From Stenotrophomonas raiganjensis (SeqCode) (lineage in GTDB: Bacteria > Pseudomonadota > Gammaproteobacteria > Xanthomonadales > Xanthomonadaceae), in contig NZ_JAUTXR010000140.1 of NCBI RefSeq assembly GCF_030658505.1, positions 41,668 through 105,667 on the forward strand: DNA of 64,000 nucleotides, in the 5' to 3' direction. The notes below the pieces were generated by a model. It made no database searches. It had not been told where the DNA came from and was given only the letters and a program-made list of their open reading frames with translations. Positions 18,870-27,012 of the stretch are shown piece after piece; the first letter of the stretch is position 1, and each line of letters begins with the position of its first letter. A program made the translations under genes and the position numbers.

Positions 18870-19571
18870 GTGAAGCGCCCTGCTGCTGTTGTCCGTTCGT
18901 TGTTCTCTCCCCGTTTCCGCCTGCCGCTGCTGGTTGGCCTGGCCGTCGGCCTGCTGGCCGGCTGCAGCGCGCAGTCGCGCATGGACTTCTATTCCAGGGA
19001 CATCGCCTGCGAAGAGCTTGGCCAGCACTGGTCGATGCCCGACAGCCACGGCACCGTGCGTGGCCCGAAGGATCTGCAGGGGCAGGTGACCTATCTGTTC
19101 TTCGGCTTCACCAGCTGCCCGGACGTGTGCCCGACCACGATGGTCGAGCTGAGCCAGGTCAAGCACCTGATGGGCAAGGATGCCGACCAGCTGCAGGTGG
19201 TGTTCGTCAGCGTCGACCCGGCCCGTGATACGCCGGAGGTAGCGCGCACCTATGTGGAAGCCTTCGACCCCAAGGCGATCGCCCTGGTTGGCAACGAAGC
19301 GCAGCTGGCCACGATGGCCAGTGACTTCAAGGCGTTCTACGAGAAAGAGCCCGGCCAGGTACCGGACACCTACACCATGAGCCACATTGCCGGTGGCTAC
19401 GTGTTCGACCGCCAGGGCCGCCTGCGCCTGTTCGCGCCCTACGGCATGCCGGTGGACAAGCTGTTCTCGGACGTACAGCGCCTGCTGCTGGAACCGGCCC
19501 ATCCGGCTGCAGGCAACGACGCACTGGCCAGCTGCAGCCTCAAGCACAGCGACGCGCTTGCCGCACGCTGA
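18870..19571 (+). CDS. SCO1/SenC/PrrC-family copper chaperone or thiol protein
   Basis: A 233-residue lipoprotein (LLAGC lipobox, Cys32). The thioredoxin-like SCO domain has TSCPDVCPT (Cys83 and Cys87) and the copper-ligand His172 in MSHIAGGYVFDRQG. SCO proteins load CuA or act as thiol oxidoreductases. Here it follows an oxidase that lacks CuA, so a role in CuB assembly or redox signalling, or service to another oxidase, is more likely. The start is GTG at 18870; GTG 18861 and TTG 18858 are in-frame alternatives. Confidence 0.88.
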   Translation: MKRPAAVVRSLFSPRFRLPLLVGLAVGLLAGCSAQSRMDFYSRDIACEELGQHWSMPDSHGTVRGPKDLQGQVTYLFFGFTSCPDVCPTTMVELSQVKHLMGKDADQLQVVFVSVDPARDTPEVARTYVEAFDPKAIALVGNEAQLATMASDFKAFYEKEPGQVPDTYTMSHIAGGYVFDRQGRLRLFAPYGMPVDKLFSDVQRLLLEPAHPAAGNDALASCSLKHSDALAAR

Positions 19572-19590
19572 CGCCACCTCCACCGCGGTG

Positions 19591-19614
19591 GGTGTCGACC
19601 GTTGGTCGGCACAC
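19591..19614. repeat. REP/SMAG-like palindrome
   Basis: GGTGTCGACCGTTGGTCGGCACAC, imperfect hairpin in the gap between convergent SCO and protease-partner genes. Confidence 0.6.
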
Positions 19615-19676
19615 CCCCACACATCAATCCCCGGCCGGCCAGCAGAGCCAACCGGCCAGGGGCACCACTCAACGCC

Positions 19677-20255
19677 TTACTTGGTCTCTTCCCACTGCAC
19701 CACGTCCGGCTCGGTCGCCCGGATACCGGCGGTGGACAGCAGCTTGGTGGTCGCATCCAGTGCCGCGTTCACCGACGGGTACTCCACGATCGCCTGGCCC
19801 GAAGCCTTCGACACCTTCACCACGGTGCCGCCGGTGGCGGTGGCCGCACGCTGGGCAGAGGCAGCATCGGTGAAGAACACCTTGACCCGCGAGGTCGCCA
19901 CCACCGGCGCGCCGTCATGCGATACCGCCGCCGCGAACTTGCCGGCGCCGGCATCGGCAGGCGCTGCCGCTGCGCCATCCAGCGAACGCTTGGTGCGCGA
20001 GCTGGTGGCCGCTGCCGCCTGCGGAGTGATCGTGAACTGGCCGCCGCTGGCCTGCTTCACGGTGGTGGAGGGGGACAGCTGGAAACGCGTGCCGCCCACG
20101 TCGAACGCGCGGCCGGTAGCGGACGCCTTCAGTTCCTGCGCATCCACGGTCGACAGGGTCCTGGCCGGAGGAGTCTGCCCCGAGCTCTGTGCCCAGGCAG
20201 GGGAGGTCATCGCCGCGAAGGCGAGCGTGCTCAACAGAATGGTCGTCTTCATCAT
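19677..20255 (-). CDS. Secreted prodomain-like partner of the S8 protease
   Basis: 192 residues with a signal peptide (SPAWAQS). The middle is Ala-rich and low in complexity. The last 70 residues (VKVFFTDAASAQRAATATGG, then GQAIVEYPSVNAAL and a final EPDVVQWEE) have the alternating pattern of subtilase prodomains, which typically end near an EPDV-like strand. Its ATG overlaps the protease stop by 1 nt, so the two are translationally coupled. I infer a trans-acting chaperone or inhibitor of the protease, which lacks its own prodomain. Sequence identity to known prodomains was not tested. Confidence 0.6.
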   Translation of the reverse strand: MMKTTILLSTLAFAAMTSPAWAQSSGQTPPARTLSTVDAQELKASATGRAFDVGGTRFQLSPSTTVKQASGGQFTITPQAAAATSSRTKRSLDGAAAAPADAGAGKFAAAVSHDGAPVVATSRVKVFFTDAASAQRAATATGGTVVKVSKASGQAIVEYPSVNAALDATTKLLSTAGIRATEPDVVQWEETK

Positions 20256-22021
20256 CAGTGCCCCAGAACGCGGATCTTGAAGAATTCGAGGTTGCCACGC
20301 GATGCAGCGGTCGCGGCCTGCCCCATGTCGGTCACTTCCAGCGTCCAGGTGCCCGTGGCGTTCTCATCCAGGAAGGCATTGCTGGACAGCAGGTCCCAGC
20401 TGGTGAAATTGCTCTGCGCGCCACCCGTGCCCGAGCCGATCGCGGTGAACGCCGGTTGCACCACGCTGCGCGTGCCGCTGGGCGACACCAGCACGAACTG
20501 CAGCTGGCGCGTGTTGCGGTGGTTGACCCGGAAGCCCAGCTGCACGCTTTCGATGTTGCGCGCGCCGTTGGCGACCTGGAAGGTCAGGCGAGCTGCGGCG
20601 GCCGAGGTATTGCCGATGGCCACCGTGCGCGTCGTGTTGCGCCAGCCGGTATCCACCAACGGGCCCAGCGACTGGAAGTTCTCGGCTGCCTGTACTGCGC
20701 GTGCAGCGTTGACCACGCCGAAGCCATACCAGTTGCTGTAGGCGCGGCCAGCGGCATTCACCGTCCAGCCCGGCACCAGTGTGCGCCCGTCGGCCAGCGT
20801 CACCGCCGGCTGGTTCGGATGGTTGCGGGTGGCGGTGGTGGCCAGGATGTACTTCACATCGCGATAGGACAGGTTCGGATTGGCTTCCAGCACCAGTGCC
20901 GCCACGCCCGACACCATCGGCGCAGACGCCGAGGTGCCGTTCATCTTGGCGGTGTAGTTGCAGGTGCTGTCGATGGCCGACAGATTGCTGTCCAGGGTGT
21001 TCTGGCGGTTGGTGTTCTTGTTGCTGCCCTGCGTGCATCCGGTCACGTCGGTGGTGACGATGGCCGGGTCGTAGGCGCGCGCCACCAGGCCGGGCGCGTA
21101 CTGCGCCTGCAGGCCGTACTCACCGCCAAAGGCCGACACCCACAGCGCCGAGCCGGTGGAGGAGTACGACGAGCGCACGCCATCGGCACGCACCGCGCCT
21201 ACGGTGATCACGTTGAACAGGTTGTTGCGCGGATCGCGGCCGGCTGGCACGCAGCCGGTGTTGCGGTTCTTGGTATCGGTGGTGCAGACATCCTGGGTCT
21301 GGCTGATCGAGGCATTGTTGAAGTTGTTGCCGGCCGACTTCACGTAGATGCCGCCGCGGCCACCGCGCGTGCCCGACAGTGCCTGCTCGTACGAACGTAT
21401 GGTGTTCTCGCTGTACGCCAACGGCAGGTTCGGATTGCCCGGGCCGGCACCCCAGCTGTTGTTGAACACCTGCACGTCGGCCGATTCCGCGCCGTCCCAC
21501 CAGGCGTACTCGATGTTGCTCTGCTGGTTGCCCAGGGCCGAGCGCGAAATCGGGTTGAAGCCCTTCAGCGTCGCTGCCGGAGCGACACCGCGCACGCCCA
21601 GGTTGTTGGCGCCCACTGCACCGGCGATGCCACCGACCATGGTGCCGTGGTTGTCGACATCCGGGTTGGTCGGGGTGGGGTTGTTCGAGCCATTGGTGAA
21701 GTTCTTGCCGGCCACCGCCGCCACATTGGCCGCCAGGTCCGGATGCGCGATTTGCAGGCCATCATCGACGATGGCGATGGTGACGCCCTGGCCACGGATG
21801 CCATTGCGGAACAGGCCATCCACGTTCAGGTCGTTGCCGGCCACCGGCAGCGTATCGGCCGGGACCGTCTGCCCGGTATTGAGCAGGTGCCACTGGATTG
21901 CCGCCAGTGGATCGGCCTGTTGGGCCTGGGCGGTGGCAGCCAGGCTGCCCAGCACCAGGGCAGTGGCAAGGGCCAAGCGCGCAGAGCGCGGTGGCGCGGA
22001 GCGTTGCGTGTGTCGCTTCAT
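20255..22021 (-). CDS. Secreted S8 serine protease with P (proprotein convertase) domain
   Basis: 588 residues. The signal peptide ends TAQAQ, and the catalytic domain begins almost at once (DPLAAIQWHLLNTGQ). The triad is Asp in VTIAIVDDGLQ (about residue 84), His in VDNHGTMVGG (about 124) and Ser in GTSASAPMVSG (about 362). A C-terminal P domain covers about 460-588 (VQLGFRVNHRNTRQLQFVL, GTWTLEVTDMG). This is a kexin-like subtilase of the type secreted by Stenotrophomonas as a virulence factor. AGAAGGA 7 nt before the ATG fixes the start. Unusual in lacking a cis prodomain. Confidence 0.9.
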   Translation of the reverse strand: MKRHTQRSAPPRSARLALATALVLGSLAATAQAQQADPLAAIQWHLLNTGQTVPADTLPVAGNDLNVDGLFRNGIRGQGVTIAIVDDGLQIAHPDLAANVAAVAGKNFTNGSNNPTPTNPDVDNHGTMVGGIAGAVGANNLGVRGVAPAATLKGFNPISRSALGNQQSNIEYAWWDGAESADVQVFNNSWGAGPGNPNLPLAYSENTIRSYEQALSGTRGGRGGIYVKSAGNNFNNASISQTQDVCTTDTKNRNTGCVPAGRDPRNNLFNVITVGAVRADGVRSSYSSTGSALWVSAFGGEYGLQAQYAPGLVARAYDPAIVTTDVTGCTQGSNKNTNRQNTLDSNLSAIDSTCNYTAKMNGTSASAPMVSGVAALVLEANPNLSYRDVKYILATTATRNHPNQPAVTLADGRTLVPGWTVNAAGRAYSNWYGFGVVNAARAVQAAENFQSLGPLVDTGWRNTTRTVAIGNTSAAAARLTFQVANGARNIESVQLGFRVNHRNTRQLQFVLVSPSGTRSVVQPAFTAIGSGTGGAQSNFTSWDLLSSNAFLDENATGTWTLEVTDMGQAATAASRGNLEFFKIRVLGH

Positions 22022-22262
22022 ACACGAATCCTTCTGTTGTGAATCGGCATGGCAGGACGGCGGGGCGGAACTGCCCCATCGCAACGAGCCAAACGCGACA
22101 CAACGAACAACCCCCTACCTCTTCACACAAACAATCTGCAGATGTGCCAATTGCGTCACAAACGCTTATTCCGCCGAGGAATAAAAACCGGCGGTCGCGG
22201 CCCTCCTGTCCGTGCCATCATCGTTGGGCCGTCTCTCGCGGCCCCTTGCACAAGGAAGACCG

Positions 22263-22622
22263 ATGGTCAGGAAAGACCCGGACACTGAAATCCCCGTGGA
22301 CGAGGCTTTCCGTCCCACCCTGGCCTGGATGGCAAACGAGATCGCGGCCGGCCGTGCGCCCCACGCAGCGAACGTGCCCGCGTGCAGCGCCGACACTTGG
22401 GATGTCATCACCGGCATCATCGCGGACTACGGGGAAACCCTGGTGCAGCTCCCCGAGGCCAGCTGGGAAACCTCGGTCAGCCAGTGGCATGGCGAGCGCT
22501 GGAAGGTGCTGGTCGACCTGTACACGGCTGGGGAAGGGCGAAGTGATCTGGTAATGGATGTAGATATCGCCGAAACCGAAACCGGCTTCGAATACAGTCT
22601 GCACTTGGTCTACGTTCCCTGA
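22263..22622 (+). CDS. Small acidic cytoplasmic protein (DUF7668-like, tentative)
   Basis: 119 residues without signal or membrane segment. WKVLVDLYTAGEGRSDLVMD near the C-terminus resembles the small DUF7668 family, often found with immunity genes. AGGAAG before the ATG at 22263. It lies 9 nt before a DUF2185 gene, so the two form a small operon, possibly orphan immunity functions. No toxin is adjacent. Confidence 0.6.
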   Translation: MVRKDPDTEIPVDEAFRPTLAWMANEIAAGRAPHAANVPACSADTWDVITGIIADYGETLVQLPEASWETSVSQWHGERWKVLVDLYTAGEGRSDLVMDVDIAETETGFEYSLHLVYVP

Positions 22623-22631
22623 GGAGGCACG

Positions 22632-22958
22632 ATGAAGCCGAAGCAATTCCGTCTCACCGCCGAGCAGATCAAGCCTCTGCTGGAGGGCTATGGAGGGTGC
22701 ATCGCCACCGATCGCATCACCGTTGATGGCCAGCCTGTGGGCTACTGCTACCGCGAGGCGCCCGACAACGAGTTGGACAGTGGCTGGCGATTTCTTGCCG
22801 GTGACGAAACCGAAGATTACTTGGACGAGCCGGGAAACTCCGGCGTGTACGACGTGAACACCATCGCCAACTGCGATCGTGCCATCCTGGCAGTAGTGGA
22901 CGCGCCGGCGGGTAACGAGTTCGAACGCACTGAAGACGGCCGGTTGCTGCCCGTCTGA
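22632..22958 (+). CDS. DUF2185 (Imm33-like) immunity-type protein
   Basis: 108 residues. GGCIATDRITVDGQPVGYCY followed by REAPDNELDSGWRF and the VNTIANCD stretch are characteristic of DUF2185, a fold used as immunity protein in polymorphic toxin systems and also found alone. GAGG at the end of the preceding gene serves as ribosome site. No recognisable cognate toxin is in the window next to it. Confidence 0.75.
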   Translation: MKPKQFRLTAEQIKPLLEGYGGCIATDRITVDGQPVGYCYREAPDNELDSGWRFLAGDETEDYLDEPGNSGVYDVNTIANCDRAILAVVDAPAGNEFERTEDGRLLPV

Positions 22959-22994
22959 TCGGTGACGCCACGTGTTAGACGGTGTCCATCCTGG

Positions 22995-23019
22995 TGGGTG
23001 CAGACCATTGGTCGGCACA
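22995..23019. repeat. Degenerate REP-like palindrome
   Basis: GGTGGGTGCAGACCATTGGT and the following CGGCAC form an imperfect version of the palindrome seen at 19591 and 26618. Confidence 0.45.
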
Positions 23020-23117
23020 TCCGTCCAAGCTTGCCGTCACTCCCGCCGGGGCATCATCGCGCGCCCTCACAACGCGCTGTGCTACTACAGTCCGTGTACC
23101 CTTCCGCACGGAGCACG

Positions 23118-23561
23118 ATGATGGTCAATCCGCTCGCCCAGGCCCATCGCGGCCTCGGCACCACGCTGTTCAGCCTGTTGAACCCGATACCCTTCGGCTT
23201 CTTCGTCGGTGCCCTGATCTTCGACGCGATCTACCTCAACAGCGCCGAGGTGATGTGGGGCAAGGCCGCTGCCTGGCTGATCACCTTCGGCCTGCTGATC
23301 GCCATCATTCCGCGGCTGATCAACCTGTTCACGGTCTGGCGCCGCAATGGCACGGCCACCCGCATCGACCGTCTCGACTTCTTCCTCAACCTGGTCGCAG
23401 TGGTGCTGGCCATCTGGAACGCCTTCGTGCACAGCCGCGATGCCTATGCCGTTGCAGTGCCGGGTACGATCCTGTCGGCGCTGACCGTGGCCCTGATCGC
23501 CCTGGGCCTGATCCTGCTGTCACTGCAGCCGCCGGTGCTGCAGGGAGGTCGTCATGGCTAA
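23118..23561 (+). CDS. DUF2231 membrane protein
   Basis: 147 residues, four membrane helices, with the DUF2231 pattern NPIPFGFFVGALIFDAIYL, WLITFGLLIA and LDFFLNLVAVVLAIWNAFVHSRD. Family members often sit next to membrane-bound or PQQ-type dehydrogenases, as here: the stop overlaps the start of the sorbosone-dehydrogenase-like gene by 8 nt. ATG at 23118 has GGAG 5 nt upstream. May anchor or assist the downstream lipoprotein. Confidence 0.8.
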   Translation: MMVNPLAQAHRGLGTTLFSLLNPIPFGFFVGALIFDAIYLNSAEVMWGKAAAWLITFGLLIAIIPRLINLFTVWRRNGTATRIDRLDFFLNLVAVVLAIWNAFVHSRDAYAVAVPGTILSALTVALIALGLILLSLQPPVLQGGRHG

Positions 23562-24864
23562 GCACATCCTGCCCACCGTGGCCGCCCTGGCACTGTCCGT
23601 CACCCTGTCGGCCTGCGCGGGCAAGGCCGAATACCACCCCACCGACCAGTCGGGACCGCAGCCGCCACTGCCCAAGCCGGCCAACTTCCTGATGCCGCCG
23701 ATGCAGGTGCCCAAGGGCGTAGGCTGGGCCGAAGGCCAGGCCCCCACGGTGGCCGAGGGCCTGAAGATCGAGCGTATCGCCGCCAACCTGCTGCACCCGC
23801 GGCGCCTGCTGACCCTGCCCAACGGCGATGTGCTGGTGGTGGAGGGCAATGGCCCGGGCGAAGAACCGGTCACCACCCCCAAGCAGTGGATTGCCGGCAA
23901 GGTCAAAGCGCGCTCGGGCAAGGCCGGCAAGGGCGGCAACCGGGTCACCCTGCTGCGCCGCACGCCCGGTACCGCGACCTGGACCCAGCACGTCTACATC
24001 GAGGGCCTGCATTCACCCTTCGGCATCCAGCTGATCGGTGACACGCTGTACGTGGCCAACACCGGCAACATCCTGCAGTACCACTACGTGCCTGGTGAAA
24101 CCCGCATGTCCGACAAGGGCCGTGAGTTCACCGACCTCCCCAGTACCATCAACCACCACTGGACCAAGGAGCTGCTGGCCAGCCGCGATGGCCGCAAGCT
24201 GTACGTGGGCGTGGGCTCCAACAGCAACATCACCGAAAATGGCCTGGCCGTTGAATACCGCCGTGCGGTGGTGCTGGAAGTAGACGTAGCCACCCGTGGC
24301 AGCCGTATCTTTGCATCGGGTATCCGCAACCCGACCGGACTGGACTGGGAGCCGAGCACCGGCCAGCTGTGGGCAGTCGCGAACGAACGCGATGAGATCG
24401 GTGCCGACCTGGTGCCGGATTACCTTACTTCGGTGAAGGAAGATGGCTTCTACGGCTGGCCCTACAGTTACTACGGCCAGCATGTGGACGAGCGCGTGCA
24501 GCCGCAGCGGCCGGACCTGGTGGCCAAGGCAATCGTGCCGGATTACGCCATCGGCTCGCACGTGGCGCCGCTGGGGCTGCTGTTCTATACCGGGCAGGCG
24601 CTGCCGGCGCAGTACCACGGCGGTGCCTTCATTGGCGAGCACGGCAGCTGGGATCGTTCACCGCTGAGCGGCTACGAAGTAGTCTACGTACCGTTCAAGG
24701 ACGGCAAGCCGACCGGGCGGCCGCAGACCGTGGTCAGCGGCTTCGCCTCGAAGGACGAGAAGACCCTGATGGGCGCACCGGTGGGCATGGCCATGGACGC
24801 CGAAGGTGCATTGCTGGTCGCCGACGATGTCGGCGACGTGGTGTGGCGGGTGTCGGCCAAGTAA
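23554..24864 (+). CDS. Sorbosone-dehydrogenase-like PQQ-type sugar dehydrogenase lipoprotein
   Basis: 436-residue lipoprotein (LSAC lipobox, about Cys20). Beta-propeller of the soluble glucose/L-sorbosone dehydrogenase family: GLHSPFGIQLIGDTLYVANT, VGSNSNITENG, RNPTGLDWEPSTGQLWAVAN, ERDEIGADLVPDYL and GEHGSWDRSP. Such proteins oxidise sugars or aldoses with PQQ in the periplasm. Co-transcribed with the DUF2231 gene; no PQQ synthesis genes are in the window. Confidence 0.85.
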   Translation: MAKHILPTVAALALSVTLSACAGKAEYHPTDQSGPQPPLPKPANFLMPPMQVPKGVGWAEGQAPTVAEGLKIERIAANLLHPRRLLTLPNGDVLVVEGNGPGEEPVTTPKQWIAGKVKARSGKAGKGGNRVTLLRRTPGTATWTQHVYIEGLHSPFGIQLIGDTLYVANTGNILQYHYVPGETRMSDKGREFTDLPSTINHHWTKELLASRDGRKLYVGVGSNSNITENGLAVEYRRAVVLEVDVATRGSRIFASGIRNPTGLDWEPSTGQLWAVANERDEIGADLVPDYLTSVKEDGFYGWPYSYYGQHVDERVQPQRPDLVAKAIVPDYAIGSHVAPLGLLFYTGQALPAQYHGGAFIGEHGSWDRSPLSGYEVVYVPFKDGKPTGRPQTVVSGFASKDEKTLMGAPVGMAMDAEGALLVADDVGDVVWRVSAK

Positions 24865-24868
24865 TTCT

Positions 24869-24956
24869 GTAGAGCCGAGCCCATGCTCGGCTTACGCGCG
24901 CGGCGCGGGTTTCCGTGCACCGAACGAAGAGCAGCCGAGCATGGGCTCGGCTCTAC
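24869..24956. repeat. Inverted pair of SMAG palindromes
   Basis: GTAGAGCCGAGCCCATGCTC (24869 on) and GCAGCCGAGCATGGGCTCGG (24931 on, ending CTAC at 24956) are inverted copies that could pair into one long hairpin. They lie between the convergent dehydrogenase and exoD-like genes and probably serve as a shared terminator-like element. Confidence 0.85.
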
Positions 24957-25615
24957 AGTTCCGCGGTACTGCTGCGGAACCCGCTGAACACCGACTCGGC
25001 GGCAAACCCCACGCCGCCCAGCAGTACGCCGAAATACACCACCGTCGCCACCACGAAGCCATAACCGGCCGCTACCGCTGCGCCGTCGCGCTGGATGAAG
25101 CCGATGGCGAAGGACATCAGCGCCAATGCGGGCAGCGTGTTGCTGAAGGGAATCGGCCCGGCCGGCGCCATCAGCAGCAGGGTCGCGAACACCAGCATCA
25201 GGTTGTTCAGGCGCATCATCTTCTTCGAGCGCACCATCACCGACAGCCGCATCGGCCGCGACAACCGCTCCATGCGGTGCACCCACTTCAGCGCACGGCC
25301 GAGGTTGGCCTTCAGCTTGTCGGTGGCGATCTCGCGCCGCGCAAGCTTCTGCGGTACCCACAGCGGGCGGTTGCGCACCCGGCTCAGGCCGATCAGCAGG
25401 ATCGAGGCACCAAACACCGTACTCAGCCCGGGAATCGACACCGGGATGATGAAGATGGCCGAGAGCAGGATCACGATCAGCAACAGGCCTTCATCGCCCA
25501 GCGCACTGAGCAGGGTGCCGACACGCACCTGGTCGCCGGGCAGCTCGTCGATCATCTGCTCGATCTGCTGGGCCAGGGGGGCGCTGTCGTCGGTTTCGGG
25601 GGCACGGTAGGTCAT
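24953..25615 (-). CDS. ExoD-family membrane protein
   Basis: 220 residues. The cytoplasmic N-terminus contains DELPGDQVRVGTLLSALGDEG, then come several membrane helices with IFIIPVSIPGLSTVFGASIL and MAPAGPIPFSNTLPAL, matching the exopolysaccharide-synthesis ExoD family (alkali tolerance and EPS in rhizobia). The role here is inferred by family only. GGAGAA lies 11 nt before the ATG, slightly far. The stop overlaps a SMAG copy. Confidence 0.85.
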   Translation of the reverse strand: MTYRAPETDDSAPLAQQIEQMIDELPGDQVRVGTLLSALGDEGLLLIVILLSAIFIIPVSIPGLSTVFGASILLIGLSRVRNRPLWVPQKLARREIATDKLKANLGRALKWVHRMERLSRPMRLSVMVRSKKMMRLNNLMLVFATLLLMAPAGPIPFSNTLPALALMSFAIGFIQRDGAAVAAGYGFVVATVVYFGVLLGGVGFAAESVFSGFRSSTAEL

Positions 25616-25764
25616 GCGTCGCAAGCTTCTCCAGGGAAGGGCGGTCAGCGGGCCGTCCTGCGGTGGGGAACGCACAGGCTCCCGCAGTATCCCGGCCAAC
25701 GTGGGCAAAGAGGTGAACCGGGCATGAGGGGGTAAACTGGCGTGCCCCGCACGAGTTGAACGCA

Positions 25765-26598
25765 ATGGACATGGGCCGCAGGCAATCGACCATCGAACTG
25801 GTCGCCATCGACATGGATGGCACGCTGCTGGACCCGTCCCACCAGCTCACCGCACGCGCTCGGCGGGCCATCGCGCAGGCGCGGGCGCTGGGCGTGCACA
25901 TCGTGCTGACCAGTGGCCGCCCGGTTCCGGGCCTGGCGCCGTACCTGCACGAGCTCGGCATCACCGGCAACGACGACTACTGCATCGCCTGCAATGGCGG
26001 CCTGGTGCAGCGCATCGGCACGCGCGAAACGGTGGTCGAGTATCCACTCAGTTTCGACGACTTCCTGTTCTGCGAGCAGGTGGCCCGCGAAGTGGGCGTG
26101 CACTTCCAGGCGCTGGACAGCCAGCGCATGTACACGCCCAACCAGGACATCAGCTACTACACCGTGGCCGACTCGCATCTATCGCGGATGCCGCTGTCCT
26201 ATCGCCGAGTGGCCGACATGGATCCGTCGATGTCCTTCATCAAGCTGATGATGATCGACGAACCCGAGGTGCTGGATGCCGCCATCGCGCGCCTGCCCAG
26301 CGAACTGACCGAGCGCTTCGCGGTGCTGAAGAGCGCACCGTTCTTCCTGGAAGTGTTCGACCACCGCGCGGGCAAGGGGCCGAGCCTGCAGAAGCTGGCC
26401 GAGCACCTCGGCATCGACCGCGCCAACGTGATGGCCATCGGTGACCAGGAAAACGACCTGACCATGCTGCAGTACGCCGGTACCAGCGTGGCGATGGGCA
26501 ATGCCATTGATGCAGTGAAGGCGGTTGCCCGGTTTGAAACCACCAGCAATGCCGATGAAGGCGTGGCCCGCGCGATTGAGCGCTTCGTCCTGCAGTAA
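25765..26598 (+). CDS. Cof-type HAD-IIB sugar phosphatase (YidA-like)
   Basis: 277 residues. HAD motif I VAIDMDGTLLD, motif II VLTSGRP, the type IIB cap in the middle, and motifs III/IV as DHRAGKGPSLQKL and NVMAIGDQENDLTML. Cytoplasmic phosphatase of sugar or nucleotide-sugar phosphates. ATG 25765 was chosen; TTG 25756 and ATG 25771 are alternatives, none with a strong ribosome site. Confidence 0.9.
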   Translation: MDMGRRQSTIELVAIDMDGTLLDPSHQLTARARRAIAQARALGVHIVLTSGRPVPGLAPYLHELGITGNDDYCIACNGGLVQRIGTRETVVEYPLSFDDFLFCEQVAREVGVHFQALDSQRMYTPNQDISYYTVADSHLSRMPLSYRRVADMDPSMSFIKLMMIDEPEVLDAAIARLPSELTERFAVLKSAPFFLEVFDHRAGKGPSLQKLAEHLGIDRANVMAIGDQENDLTMLQYAGTSVAMGNAIDAVKAVARFETTSNADEGVARAIERFVLQ

Positions 26599-27012
26599 CC
26601 GCGCGTCCCTATGCCCTGGTAGGTGCCAACCTTGGTTGGCACACAAACGGCAAGCGCCGACCAAGGTCGGCCTCTACCAGGTCCCATCCGCCCCGGTAGG
26701 TGCCAACCTTGGTTGGCACACGCAGACGGCAAGCGCCAGGCTATACCCACGTATAGCTCATCCATCCCCATCGCCATCGGCGCTGTACCACGGTGCAATG
26801 GCGAATGCGGCAGTGCGATGCAAGAATTTCGCACGTCGAAATCACCCCATCGAATCCCACGGCAGATGATCGTCTTCGTCTGCTGACCGGCGCGCACCGC
26901 GCCGTCACTCCCTCAACGCAATCGCATCGCCAGCCAAGGCGCCGATACCGGTGCTGCAACGCGCTGGGCGTGCGCCTGCGCCGCTCTCTCCCTGCACCCT
27001 GGATCTGCGCCC
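26599..27012. other. Intergenic region with three REP palindromes and a candidate operator
   Basis: Contains GGTAGGTGCCAACCTTGGTT-type copies at 26618-26644 and 26695-26722 in one direction and one inverted copy at 26654-26678 (GCGCCGACCAAGGTCGGCCT). Further right, ATTTCG-N5-CGAAAT at 26826-26842 is a short symmetric site that may belong to the TonB-receptor promoter. No gene is seen. Confidence 0.6.

Noticed and set aside
24869..26722. Recurring palindromes as CRISPR repeats or phage attachment sites
   Set aside because: They are dispersed, occur in both orientations at gene ends, and have no regular spacing or duplicated flanks; they fit the SMAG/REP family.
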